Assembly: GCF_003111685.1 (NCBI RefSeq)
Contig: NZ_CP022189.1
Location: forward strand, 1,690,001 to 1,754,000
DNA length: 64,000 bases
Reading direction: 5' to 3'
Source: Alloyangia pacifica
GTDB taxonomy: Bacteria > Pseudomonadota > Alphaproteobacteria > Rhodobacterales > Rhodobacteraceae
Positions 47,857 to 55,969 of the stretch are shown piece by piece. The stretch's first letter is position 1; the number at the start of each line of letters is the position of its first letter. A program made the position numbers and the translations under genes. The notes beneath the pieces are model-generated. The model worked only from the letters and a program-made list of their open reading frames with translations, had not been told where the DNA came from and did no database searches.

Positions 47857-48894
47857 TCAGCGGGTGAAATCGGTGATCACGGCCACGCCCGGAGGCGTCG
47901 GCCCATTGAACGCCGCCAGCTCCGCCCCGGCCTGGCTGAGGGGAATCTCGCGCGCGATGAGAGGGCTCATATCCACCTTTCCCCGCGTGATCAATCCAAG
48001 CAGCGACGGATAGCGGTGCGAGGGCATCCCGCGCGTGCCGTAAAGCGCAAGATTGGCCATGTAGACGGCATTCATGTCCACCTCCTGCACGGCGTGATGC
48101 CCGACCGGCATCCCAACCTGTACATGCCGCCCGAGCGGGCGCAGGCAGCGGATCGAGGCGTTAACCGTCTGCGGAATACCCAGCGCCTCGACGCTGACAT
48201 GGGCCCCGCCGCCGGTGATCTCCTTGATCTTCGCTGCCGCATCCTCCTCGGCGGCGTTCACCGCTGCGTCCATGCCGAGCGAGAGCGCGTGCTCAAGCTT
48301 CTCGGGCACGACGTCGACGACCACCACATGCGCGCCCAGAGCCCGGCCGAGGATCGCCGCGGAAAGCCCGATGCCGCCGGTGCCATGTACCGCCAGCCAC
48401 TCGCCGCCCTGCAGCGCCGCGCGCCCGGTGAGCGCGTGCCAGGCGGTGGTCACCCGGCAGCCGAGACCCGCCGCCAAAGTCGGCGACATGCCCTCGGGCA
48501 GCCGGGCGAGGTTGAAATCGCGCGGCACGGCGACGTATTCGGCAAAGGCGCCCGGCTCGATGAAGCCCGGGAGGCGCTGATCGAAGCAGGTATGCTGCTG
48601 CCCCTCGCGGCACTGCGGGCAGGTGCCGCAGGCGAGGATGAAGGGCGCAACCAGCTTGTCGCCCACCTGCCATTGCGAGCCCGGCCCGGCCTCGACCACC
48701 TCGCCGCAATACTCGTGCCCCTGAATCTGCCCCGGCTTGACCCGAGGATGCTCGCCCGACCAGCCGTGCCAGTCCGAGCGGCAGACCCCGCAGGCAAGCA
48801 CCTTCAGCACCACCCCGTCGTCGGGACAGGCGGGCATCTCCACCTCCTCGATCGACAAATCGGCGTTGTATTCTCTCAGGACGGCGGCGCGCAT
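47857..48894 (-). CDS. Zinc-dependent alcohol dehydrogenase (MDR family)
   Basis: 345 residues. The catalytic zinc site is CGVCRSDWHGW and GHEYCGEVVEAG, and the structural zinc site is the four-cysteine CGTCPQCREGQQHTC. The NAD(P) fold is LAVHGTGGIGLSAAILGRAL. Substrate is unknown; this clade is annotated as general zinc alcohol dehydrogenases. ATG 48894 follows GGAGGAG. It is divergent from metA. Confidence 0.9.
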   Translation of the reverse strand: MRAAVLREYNADLSIEEVEMPACPDDGVVLKVLACGVCRSDWHGWSGEHPRVKPGQIQGHEYCGEVVEAGPGSQWQVGDKLVAPFILACGTCPQCREGQQHTCFDQRLPGFIEPGAFAEYVAVPRDFNLARLPEGMSPTLAAGLGCRVTTAWHALTGRAALQGGEWLAVHGTGGIGLSAAILGRALGAHVVVVDVVPEKLEHALSLGMDAAVNAAEEDAAAKIKEITGGGAHVSVEALGIPQTVNASIRCLRPLGRHVQVGMPVGHHAVQEVDMNAVYMANLALYGTRGMPSHRYPSLLGLITRGKVDMSPLIAREIPLSQAGAELAAFNGPTPPGVAVITDFTR

Positions 48895-49169
48895 GAATGA
48901 TCTCCTCCAGAATCTGGGATCACAGAACGACAGGCCGCGGCAAAACACAAGCCCCGCGCGGGCGGGGAATCCCGGCCTGCCTGCAGTGGGATATTTGGGC
49001 CCGAAGGCCCCCCGCGCCCTTATCCTAGGGGAGAGTCTTCCGCGGCAGCGCGGGTAGCGGACTGGCGCGTCGCCCTTCCGTCCGCCCTCTCCTGCGCCAT
49101 CCCGGCGTGCCTCTTGAGCAATGGCCCCTGCAGGGATACATCTACGCAACTGACAAGAGGACGATTTCC

Positions 49170-50129
49170 ATGCCCATCAAGCTGCCCGAAGACCTTCCCG
49201 CCTACGACGTGCTCTCGCGCGAGGGCGTGATGGTCATGTCCGAGGACAGCGCCTCGCGGCAGGATATCCGCCCCTTGCGCATCGCGCTGCTCAATCTCAT
49301 GCCCAAGAAGATCCAGACCGAGAACCAGTTCGCGCGCCTCATCGGGGCGACGCCGCTGCAGATCGAGCTGTCGCTGATCCGCATGACCGAGCACCAGACC
49401 AAGAACACCGCCGCCGAGCACATGGAGGCCTTTTACCGGCCCTTCTCCGAGGTCGAGGCCAGCGGCGAGAAATTCGACGGGCTGATTATCACAGGCGCGC
49501 CGATCGAGCATCTGGAGTTCTCCGAGGTCACCTACTGGGACGAGCTCCGCAGAGTCTTCGACTGGAGCCAGACCCATGTGCACGCCACTTTCGGCGTCTG
49601 CTGGGGCGGCATGGCGATGATCAACTATTTCCACGGGGTGAAGAAGCACAGCCTGGATCACAAGGCCTTCGGCTGCGTGCGCCACCAGAATCTCGCCCCC
49701 GCCTCGCCCTTCCTGCGCGGCTTCTCGGACGACATGGTGATGCCGGTGTCGCGCTGGACCGAAATGCGCCGGGACGAGATCGAGGCCGCCGGCCTGCCTG
49801 TGCTGATCGACTCGCCCGAAACCGGCCCGGCGCTGGTCGAGGACAAGGCGCACCGCGCGCTCTACATCTTCAACCACCTCGAGTACGACAGCACCACGCT
49901 GAAGGACGAGTACGACCGCGACGTCGAGGCCGGCAAGCCGATCAACGTGCCGGCGAACTACTACCCGAACGACGATCCCAGCAAGAAGCCGCAAAACCGC
50001 TGGCGCAGCCACGCGCATCTGCTTTTCACCAACTGGATCTCGGAGATCTACATGACCACCCCCTTCGACCTCTCCCGCATCGGCAGCGAGTCCACCGACT
50101 GGCGTGCCGCGGCGAAGGTCGGGGCCTGA
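49170..50129 (+). CDS. metA: Homoserine O-acyltransferase MetA (predicted acetyl-CoA type)
   Basis: 319 residues. The acyl-cysteine is Cys144 in FGVCWGGMA, and HLEYD supplies other triad residues. The conserved start [15 protein letters not shown] and block [14 protein letters not shown] are classical MetA. The residue aligned with E. coli Gly111 is Glu113 ([10 protein letters not shown]), which in characterised MetA proteins changes preference from succinyl-CoA to acetyl-CoA, so it is predicted to be homoserine O-acetyltransferase. The start is ATG at 49170 after AAGAGGACG. No SAM riboswitch is evident in the leader. Confidence 0.93.
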   Translation: MPIKLPEDLPAYDVLSREGVMVMSEDSASRQDIRPLRIALLNLMPKKIQTENQFARLIGATPLQIELSLIRMTEHQTKNTAAEHMEAFYRPFSEVEASGEKFDGLIITGAPIEHLEFSEVTYWDELRRVFDWSQTHVHATFGVCWGGMAMINYFHGVKKHSLDHKAFGCVRHQNLAPASPFLRGFSDDMVMPVSRWTEMRRDEIEAAGLPVLIDSPETGPALVEDKAHRALYIFNHLEYDSTTLKDEYDRDVEAGKPINVPANYYPNDDPSKKPQNRWRSHAHLLFTNWISEIYMTTPFDLSRIGSESTDWRAAAKVGA

Positions 50130-50132
50130 GCC

Positions 50133-51077
50133 ATGTGGCAGGCGCTGCTTCCCGTCGTCGCGCTGCTGCTGGCAGGCTGCGGGCTGACCAGCAGCAAGGC
50201 CGTCAGGGAAGAGGCCGCCGCCGAAGCGGCCTTCCCGCCAGAGGGCCGTTTCCTTCAGGTGGATGGCCGCCGCGTGCACTACGTCGAGGCGGGCTCCGGC
50301 CCTGCACTGGTGCTGATCCATGGTGCCAGCGGCAACCTGCGCGACTGGACCTTCGACGCCGTCTCGCGGCTGAGCCCCGATTACCGCGTCATCGCCTTCG
50401 ACCGCCCGGGGCTCGGCTATACCGAGGCCGAGGCGGATGGCGACAGCATTTTCGAGCAGGCTGCGCTGCTCTCGGCCGCGGCCACGCAGCTCGGCGCGAC
50501 GCGCCCCATCGTGGTCGGCCAGTCCTACGGCGGCGCGGTGGCGCTGGCCTGGGCGGCGAACCACCCCGAGCGGGTCTCGGCGCTGGTGTTGCTGGGCGCC
50601 GCCTCGCAACCCTGGGAGGGCGGGCTGCCGTTCTTCTACAAGCTGACCGCCGGGCCGCTCGCGCCGCTGGCCAATCCCGCCATCGCCGCCTTCGCCCCTG
50701 ATGACAGGGTGCAGGAGGCGATCACCGAGGTCTTTGCGCCCAACCCGGTGCCCGCGGGCTATGCCGCCCATATCGGCGCACCGCTGACGCTCCGGCGCGA
50801 GAGCCTCGACGCCAACGCCCGCCAGCGCGCCAGCCTCAAGGCCGAGATCCGCGCGCTCGCGCCCCGCTACCCGGCGCTCGATCTGCCGGTCGAACTGATC
50901 CATGGCGAGGCCGACACCACCGTCGGGCTGCAGATCCACTCGGTGCCCACGGCGGCGCAGATCCCCGGCGCCAACCTCGTCACCCTGCCCCGCGTCGGCC
51001 ATATGCCGCAGCACGTCAGCCCGGCGCAGATGGATGCCGCCATCGCCCGGGCCGCCGCGCGCGCGGGTTTGCGCTAG
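50133..51077 (+). CDS. Lipoprotein alpha/beta hydrolase
   Basis: 314 residues. A lipobox LLLAGC at the end of a signal peptide predicts lipid attachment. The alpha/beta-hydrolase core follows: LVLIHGASGNLRDW, FDRPGLGYTE, the nucleophile elbow VVGQSYGGAVAL, and the catalytic histidine in RVGHMPQHV. It resembles epoxide-hydrolase or carboxylesterase-type members; the substrate is unknown. It starts 3 bp after metA, so it may be co-expressed. Confidence 0.87.
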   Translation: MWQALLPVVALLLAGCGLTSSKAVREEAAAEAAFPPEGRFLQVDGRRVHYVEAGSGPALVLIHGASGNLRDWTFDAVSRLSPDYRVIAFDRPGLGYTEAEADGDSIFEQAALLSAAATQLGATRPIVVGQSYGGAVALAWAANHPERVSALVLLGAASQPWEGGLPFFYKLTAGPLAPLANPAIAAFAPDDRVQEAITEVFAPNPVPAGYAAHIGAPLTLRRESLDANARQRASLKAEIRALAPRYPALDLPVELIHGEADTTVGLQIHSVPTAAQIPGANLVTLPRVGHMPQHVSPAQMDAAIARAAARAGLR

Positions 51078-51131
51078 GCGCGCCGAAGCGTCATATTGAG
51101 CGTGAGATTTCAACACGAAGGACCCAAGCCC

Positions 51132-52001
51132 GTGTCCAAGCCCTTCGACGGCGCGATCAGCGCCTATTTCGAGAAGAAGGCCCCCAAGGAAATCCGCGAG
51201 GCCATTCGCCGCGCCGACAAGGATGACATCCTCTCGGCCAGCTACCCCTACTCCGAGGAGATGAAGGGCAAGGCCTACGACAAGCAGATGGCGGCGCTGC
51301 AGATCGAGCTGATGAAGCTGCAGCGCCACGTCAAAGAAAGCGGCGAGCGCGTCGCCATCCTCTTCGAAGGGCGAGACGCCGCCGGCAAGGGCGGCACGAT
51401 CAAGCGCTTTCGCGAGAACCTCAACCCGCGCGGCGCGCGGGTCGTGGCGCTCGGCAAGCCCTCGGACACCGAGGCGACGCAATGGTACCTGCAGCGCTAC
51501 ATCGACCACCTGCCCTCGGGCGGCGAGATCGTCTTCTTCGACCGCAGCTGGTACAACCGCGGCGTGGTGGAAAAGGTTTTCGGCTTCTGCACCGAGGCGC
51601 AGCGCGAGCATTTCTTCGCCCAGGTGCCGGACTTCGAGAAGATGCTGGTCGAGGAGGGAATCAAGCTCTTCAAGTTTTGGCTCAACGTCGGCCGCGCCGA
51701 GCAGCTGCGGCGCTTCCTCGCGCGGGAAAAGGACCCGCTGAAGCAGTGGAAGCTCTCGTCGATCGATGTCGAGGGGCTGAAGCTCTGGGACGAGTACGGC
51801 GCGGCGATCCAGGAAACCCTGTCGCGCAGCCATACCGCCGCCGCCCCTTGGACGGTGATCCGCTCGGACGACAAAAAGCGGGCCCGGATCGAAGCGATCC
51901 GCCACGTGCTCACCCATCTCGACTACGACAGCAAGGACGAGCGCAACGTCGGCGCGCCCGATCCCAAAATCGCCGGAGGGCCCGAAGTCTGGGATGGCTA
52001 A
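51132..52001 (+). CDS. ppk2: Polyphosphate kinase 2 (class I, one-domain)
   Basis: 289 residues. Walker A is [12 protein letters not shown] (Gly80), and the nucleotide lid/Walker B region is [13 protein letters not shown], followed by [13 protein letters not shown] and a family C-terminus. Class I PPK2 uses polyphosphate to phosphorylate ADP or GDP, or the reverse. The start is GTG at 51132, preceded by AAGGAC at good spacing; a TTG 36 bp further up is an alternative. The stop overlaps a TetR gene by 8 bp. Confidence 0.93.
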   Translation: MSKPFDGAISAYFEKKAPKEIREAIRRADKDDILSASYPYSEEMKGKAYDKQMAALQIELMKLQRHVKESGERVAILFEGRDAAGKGGTIKRFRENLNPRGARVVALGKPSDTEATQWYLQRYIDHLPSGGEIVFFDRSWYNRGVVEKVFGFCTEAQREHFFAQVPDFEKMLVEEGIKLFKFWLNVGRAEQLRRFLAREKDPLKQWKLSSIDVEGLKLWDEYGAAIQETLSRSHTAAAPWTVIRSDDKKRARIEAIRHVLTHLDYDSKDERNVGAPDPKIAGGPEVWDG

Positions 52002-52611
52002 ACGCGGCTACCACCACGGCAATCTCCGCCAGGCGCTGGTCGAGGCGGCGCTTGAACTGATCGAGGAAAAGGGCCCCACGGGCTTTACCCTCTCGGAAGC
52101 GGCGAAACGCGCCGGGGTCACCCCGGCCGCGGTCTACCGGCATTTCTCGGGGCGCGAGGATCTGATCGCCGAGGCGGCGCGGCAGGGCTACGAGATCTTC
52201 GGAGATCTCATGCAGTTCGCCTACGACAGCGGCCAGCCCTCGGCGCTCGCGGCCTTCGAGGCCACGGGCCGCGCCTACCTCGCCTTCGCCCGCCGCTATC
52301 CGGGCCACTACATCGCGATGTTCGAAAGCGGCGTGTCGGTGAACCATTCGCCCGAGCTTGCCAGCGCCTCGCGCCACGCCCGCGGCGTGCTCGAGAAAGC
52401 CGCCTCGGACCTCTCCCAGCACATCCCTCCGGAAAAGCGGCCACCCGCCGCGATGTTCTCGGCCCATATCTGGGCAATGAGCCACGGCGTCGTGGAGCTC
52501 TTCGCGCGCAACTCACCCGGCACGCAGTCGCCCTTCCCCGCCGATGAGCTGCTGGAAAGCGGCATCGGCATCTACCTGCGCGGCCTCGGCCTCATCCCGC
52601 CCGACGCCTGA
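51994..52611 (+). CDS. TetR-family regulator with WHG-type C-terminal domain
   Basis: 205 residues. The N-terminal helix-turn-helix is [20 protein letters not shown] through [18 protein letters not shown]. The C-terminal half carries [14 protein letters not shown], typical of the TetR_C WHG-type domain. The ligand is unknown. It overlaps ppk2 by 8 bp, so polyphosphate metabolism and this regulator are co-expressed, and autoregulation of the pair is plausible. Confidence 0.88.
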   Translation: MAKRGYHHGNLRQALVEAALELIEEKGPTGFTLSEAAKRAGVTPAAVYRHFSGREDLIAEAARQGYEIFGDLMQFAYDSGQPSALAAFEATGRAYLAFARRYPGHYIAMFESGVSVNHSPELASASRHARGVLEKAASDLSQHIPPEKRPPAAMFSAHIWAMSHGVVELFARNSPGTQSPFPADELLESGIGIYLRGLGLIPPDA

Positions 52612-52643
52612 GCATATTTCGAGCCAGAAACATCCGGGGGATC

Positions 52644-52766
52644 CGCGCGGTGCGCGGTGGGGGCGGCGCCGCCTCACAGATAAGTTGCCGCGCTGTGCGC
52701 GGCGGGGGCAGCGCCCCCTTACAGATAAGTTGCCGCGCTGTGCGCGGCGGGGGCGGCGCCGCCTCT
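52644..52766. repeat. 45-bp tandem repeat, nearly three copies
   Basis: Copies begin at about 52644, 52689 and 52734 (the third partial), each with TGCGCGG at an exact 45-bp spacing (52651, 52696, 52741) and TAAGTTGCCG at 52681 and 52726. Each unit contains a GC-rich self-complementary stretch such as GGGGGCAGCGCCCCC, so the transcript could form two or three stacked hairpins. It lies between the tetR stop and the sulfotransferase start. Confidence 0.9.
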
Positions 52767-52789
52767 CATCCCGCCTCAAGGACCGCGAC

Positions 52790-53653
52790 ATGACCCAAAA
52801 GACCTTTTACCTCGGCCTCGGCGGCCAGAAATGCGGCTCGACCTGGATCCAGGCCTACCTGAACCGGCAAGAGGGCAGCGACTTCGGCCGGCTCGGCGAG
52901 TACCAGGTCTGGGAGCCCCAGCTTGGCGGCGTCTTCGCCCGCTACAAGGTGCGCACGCCGCCGCTGAAGGAGCGGCTGCGGGCGCGGCTCAAGACCGCCG
53001 TGGGCGCCCACGAGCCGGCGCAGCATCTGCGCTGGCGGCTGCAGTCCGACCCCGAGGCGTATTTCGACTATTTCGCCGGGCTGCTGGCGCGTCCCGGCAT
53101 CGTCCGCACCGGCGACATCACCCCCTCCTACGCCGCTCTGCCGCCCGAGACGCTGGCGCGCATCCGCGACGGGTTCGCCGAACGCGGCATCGCGGTGAAG
53201 GCAATCTTCTCGATGCGTGATCCGGTGGACCGGCTGCGCTCACACATGCGCATGGAAATGGCCAAGGAACGGCTTTCGGCGGAAGAGTCCAACGCCGCAC
53301 CGCTGCGGGCCTTCTACGCCACCGAAGAGGCCGAGGCCCGCAGCCGCTACGACCGCACGATCGCCGCGATCGAGCAGGTCTTCGCCCCCGAGGATCGCTT
53401 TCTGTGCCTCTTCGAGGATCTCTTTACCCCCGAGGGGATCGCCGCGCTGTCGGATTTCGCGCAGGTCCCGTCCGATCCATCGCAGGGCGGACAGGCGGTC
53501 AACGCGCGGGCCAAGGGCTCGGGCAGCCTGCCCGAGGATCTTCTGGCCGAGATTGCGGCGCATTACCGGCCTGCCTACGAGGCCGCGGCCGAGCGTCTGC
53601 CGCGGGTGCGCGCGCTCTGGCCTTCGGCCCCCTACGCGCTCACCAGCGCATGA
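52790..53653 (+). CDS. Sulfotransferase-family protein
   Basis: 287 residues. The PAPS 5'-phosphosulfate loop is GLGGQKCGSTWIQAYL and the 3'-phosphate site is SMRDPVDRLRSHM, the two defining motifs of sulfotransferases. Targets in bacteria are cell-surface glycans, lipids or small molecules. The neighbouring glycosyltransferase on the opposite strand makes a glycan target plausible, by inference. The start is ATG at 52790 with AAGGA upstream. Its end overlaps the convergent glycosyltransferase gene by 14 bp. Confidence 0.85.
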   Translation: MTQKTFYLGLGGQKCGSTWIQAYLNRQEGSDFGRLGEYQVWEPQLGGVFARYKVRTPPLKERLRARLKTAVGAHEPAQHLRWRLQSDPEAYFDYFAGLLARPGIVRTGDITPSYAALPPETLARIRDGFAERGIAVKAIFSMRDPVDRLRSHMRMEMAKERLSAEESNAAPLRAFYATEEAEARSRYDRTIAAIEQVFAPEDRFLCLFEDLFTPEGIAALSDFAQVPSDPSQGGQAVNARAKGSGSLPEDLLAEIAAHYRPAYEAAAERLPRVRALWPSAPYALTSA

Positions 53654-54674
53654 GGCCAAGCTCGACGAGCTGCTCCGGCCCCTCGTAACGCACGGAATTC
53701 TCGTCGAGAAAGCCGTTCTCCACCCCGTCCATCTTCTCCAGAAGCTCGGCGTAGTAGCGATACTTGGCGGCACCATTGGCATGCGCACCCCAGGAGATTG
53801 CCCGCGCGATCTTGGCCGCGAATTCGGACGTATAGACGAAATGCGCCAGCGTCAGCAGGATGGTCTGCGAGGGCGGCTGGTTGGCGTTGTGGGTGTCGAT
53901 CATGCCGCTGTGCTTGCTGCGCAGGACCATCGGGGTCTTGTGCCGGGCAGCCTTCTGGAAGCTCTGCGCCTTGCGCACCCGCGAGGGCATGTAGATGCGG
54001 TGCCAGCCGCGGCGCTCGACCCTCGGCTTGACCGCGTAGCGCTCGAACAGCCGGGCGGTCTTGCTCTCGCCGACCAATTCCGCGCCCTGCGGCGACAGCT
54101 CCACCAGGCGCTCCGCCTGGAAATAGGGATAGGCCTCGAGCAGCCCGGCGAAGCTCTGCGGCAAAGGCCCCGCGAGCCCGCCCACCGAAGCCGGAAAGAA
54201 CTCCACCACCGAGGCCACCGCCGCGGCCGCGCCCTCGGCCTTCAGCCGCGCGGCGATCTCCTGCAGCGAGCTCACCCCCGGAGGCAGGAAGAGGAACTCG
54301 TCGGCGTCGACATAGGTGACATAGCCGCCGTCCATCCACAGGTGCGGCAGGGCGATCTTGTAGAAGGTGCCGGCGCGCTGCATCCGCGGCGCCGCCCCCT
54401 CGATCTGGATTTCGATCTCGTCGCCATAGGGCAGCCACATGCTCACGACGCAGCAGTCGGGCTGCGCCTCGAGCCACGCGTGCGTGCCGTCGTCGGAGCG
54501 GTCGTCGATGATCAGGAACTGCTCGGCCCCGATGCTGCGGTAATAGTCGAAGAACGCCGGGCAGAGGGCCATCTCGTTGCGGACGATCGAGAAGATCGTC
54601 AGCTTGTCCGGATCGACCGGGCGCGAGACGCTCTCCACCAGCTCGGCCACGCGATCGATTGTGTATGGCACCAT
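53640..54674 (-). CDS. Glycosyltransferase family 2-like protein (GT92-type)
   Basis: 344 residues. It opens with a GT-A type strand TIFSIVRNEMALCPAFFDYY, then FLIIDDRSDDGTHAWL, and has a DxD-type metal site in YVDADEFLFLPPG. This pattern fits the GT2/GT92-like family common in alphaproteobacteria. The acceptor is unknown. It is convergent with the sulfotransferase gene with a 14-bp tail overlap, and its start faces the rpsI-rplM terminator. Confidence 0.83.
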   Translation of the reverse strand: MVPYTIDRVAELVESVSRPVDPDKLTIFSIVRNEMALCPAFFDYYRSIGAEQFLIIDDRSDDGTHAWLEAQPDCCVVSMWLPYGDEIEIQIEGAAPRMQRAGTFYKIALPHLWMDGGYVTYVDADEFLFLPPGVSSLQEIAARLKAEGAAAAVASVVEFFPASVGGLAGPLPQSFAGLLEAYPYFQAERLVELSPQGAELVGESKTARLFERYAVKPRVERRGWHRIYMPSRVRKAQSFQKAARHKTPMVLRSKHSGMIDTHNANQPPSQTILLTLAHFVYTSEFAAKIARAISWGAHANGAAKYRYYAELLEKMDGVENGFLDENSVRYEGPEQLVELGLMRW

Positions 54675-54781
54675 GTCGAGCCCCCTCTTGCCGAGATCAT
54701 CCGCAGCGCGCCGGCCCGCGGTGAGCGGCCCGCCTGCGCATCCGGGTCAGCCCAGTCCTAACGCCTGCCCCGCAAAAGCAA

Positions 54782-54805
54782 AAGGCCGCTCCGGAGAGCG
54801 GCCTT
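54782..54805 (-). terminator. Intrinsic terminator of rplM-rpsI
   Basis: AAGGCCGCTC pairs perfectly with GAGCGGCCTT around the 4-nt loop CGGA. On the minus strand it is followed by TTGCTTTTG. It lies 25 bp after the rpsI stop. Confidence 0.8.
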
Positions 54806-54829
54806 CGCAAAATCGTATCGAGACGCGGA

Positions 54830-55318
54830 TCAGCGCTTGGAGAACTGGAAGCTGCGGCGTGCCTTGCGCTTACCGAACTTCTTACGCTCGACGACGCGGC
54901 TGTCGCGGGTCAGGAAGCCTGCGGCTTTCAGAGCGCTGCGCAGCGACGGATCGTAGAGCTGCAGGGCTTTCGAGATGCCGTGCTTGACTGCACCGGCCTG
55001 ACCCGAGAGACCGCCGCCCTTGACGGTGGCGTAGACGTCGAACTGGTCTTCGACACCTGCGATGGTGAAGGGCTGGCGCAGGATCATCTGCAGCACGGGG
55101 CGGGCGAAGTACTTCGACTGCTCCTTGCCGTTCACCACGACCTTGCCGGAGCCCGGCTTGATCCAGACGCGGGCAACCGCGTCCTTCCGCTTGCCGGTCG
55201 CGTAGGAACGGCCAAGCTCGTCACGGACGGGCTCGCGCGGGGTTTCAACGACTGCGGGTGCAGCTTCGATGCCGGCTGCGGCGCCGAGCTCTTCCAGGGA
55301 GTTGATCTGTTCTGCCAT
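54830..55318 (-). CDS. rpsI: 30S ribosomal protein S9
   Basis: 162 residues. The conserved block is [20 protein letters not shown], with the C-terminal [17 protein letters not shown] whose last residues reach the P-site tRNA. The N-terminal extension of about 30 residues ([16 protein letters not shown]) is usual for alphaproteobacteria. It starts 2 bp after the rplM stop; the two are co-transcribed. Confidence 0.98.
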   Translation of the reverse strand: MAEQINSLEELGAAAGIEAAPAVVETPREPVRDELGRSYATGKRKDAVARVWIKPGSGKVVVNGKEQSKYFARPVLQMILRQPFTIAGVEDQFDVYATVKGGGLSGQAGAVKHGISKALQLYDPSLRSALKAAGFLTRDSRVVERKKFGKRKARRSFQFSKR

Positions 55319-55320
55319 GA

Positions 55321-55779
55321 TTACACCCGGGTGTTTTTCTTGTTCATCGACTTGACGTCCAGCACTTCAGGCGATTGCGCCTCGTGCGGGTGCGCCGCGC
55401 CTGCGTAGATGCGCAGGTTGGTCAGTTGCTTGCGCGACAGGCGGTTGCCCGGAAGCATACGCTTGACGGCCTGGAACACGACGCGCTCGGGGTGTGCACC
55501 CTCGAGGATCTGGGCCTTGGTGCGGGACTTGATGCCGCCCGGGTGGCCGGTGTGCCAGTAGAAGTTCTCTTCACGCTTCTTGCCGGTCATCTGCACCTTG
55601 TCGGCGTTGATGACGATGACATTGTCGCCCATGTCCATGTGCGGGGTGAAGGTTGCCATGTGCTTGCCGCGCAGACGCATGGCGATGATCGAGGCGAGAC
55701 GGCCGAGAACGACGCCTTCCGCGTCGATCACGATCCACTTCTTCTCGATGTCTGCAGGAGTCGCAGAGAAGGTTTTCAT
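55321..55779 (-). CDS. rplM: 50S ribosomal protein L13
   Basis: 152 residues with the L13 blocks [45 protein letters not shown] and [11 protein letters not shown]. The start is ATG at 55779 after AAGGGCACCCACG. It is the first gene of the rplM-rpsI operon, driven by a strong promoter at 55842-55869. The leader of about 55 nt contains a GGGCCC inverted repeat (55807-55825) that could allow autogenous control, but this is not shown. Confidence 0.98.
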   Translation of the reverse strand: MKTFSATPADIEKKWIVIDAEGVVLGRLASIIAMRLRGKHMATFTPHMDMGDNVIVINADKVQMTGKKREENFYWHTGHPGGIKSRTKAQILEGAHPERVVFQAVKRMLPGNRLSRKQLTNLRIYAGAAHPHEAQSPEVLDVKSMNKKNTRV

Positions 55780-55841
55780 CGTGGGTGCCCTTGAGCTGTT
55801 CAAATGGGGCCCGCCTGGGGGGCCCGAATTCCGATGGGCGG

Positions 55842-55869
55842 GTTATAAGCACGCCCACGGCACAGTCAA
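55842..55869 (-). promoter_or_regulatory. Candidate rplM promoter
   Basis: On the minus strand TTGACT (55869-55864), a 16-base spacer and TATAAC (55847-55842), both five of six to consensus. Placed about 60 bp upstream of rplM with an AT-rich stretch (55881-55940) just above, as expected of a strong ribosomal promoter. Confidence 0.7.
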
Positions 55870-55969
55870 GCACCATGGCTTTGCATTTATTTATTAATTT
55901 CAATCACTTGCAAAAACGGTATTAAAATACCCCAAAGAATTCGACGCCGCCCCGGCCTCCGGAACCGTT

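Noticed and set aside
49000..49169. SAM-II-type riboswitch in the metA leader
   Set aside because: Alphaproteobacterial metA often has one, but I could not find the pseudoknot core or its conserved loop in this leader. An Infernal search would decide.
49020..51917. 965-residue minus-strand ORF opposite metA, hydrolase and ppk2
   Set aside because: Antisense to three genes with intact motifs; His/Arg/Val-rich without domains.
52644..52766. CRISPR array
   Set aside because: Regular 45-bp period, but the units are contiguous with no unique spacers and no cas genes nearby.
55918..55931. GGTATTAAAATACC as a palindromic operator
   Set aside because: Only the 5-bp arms are inverted and the site is far from the rplM promoter; likely chance in an AT-rich stretch.
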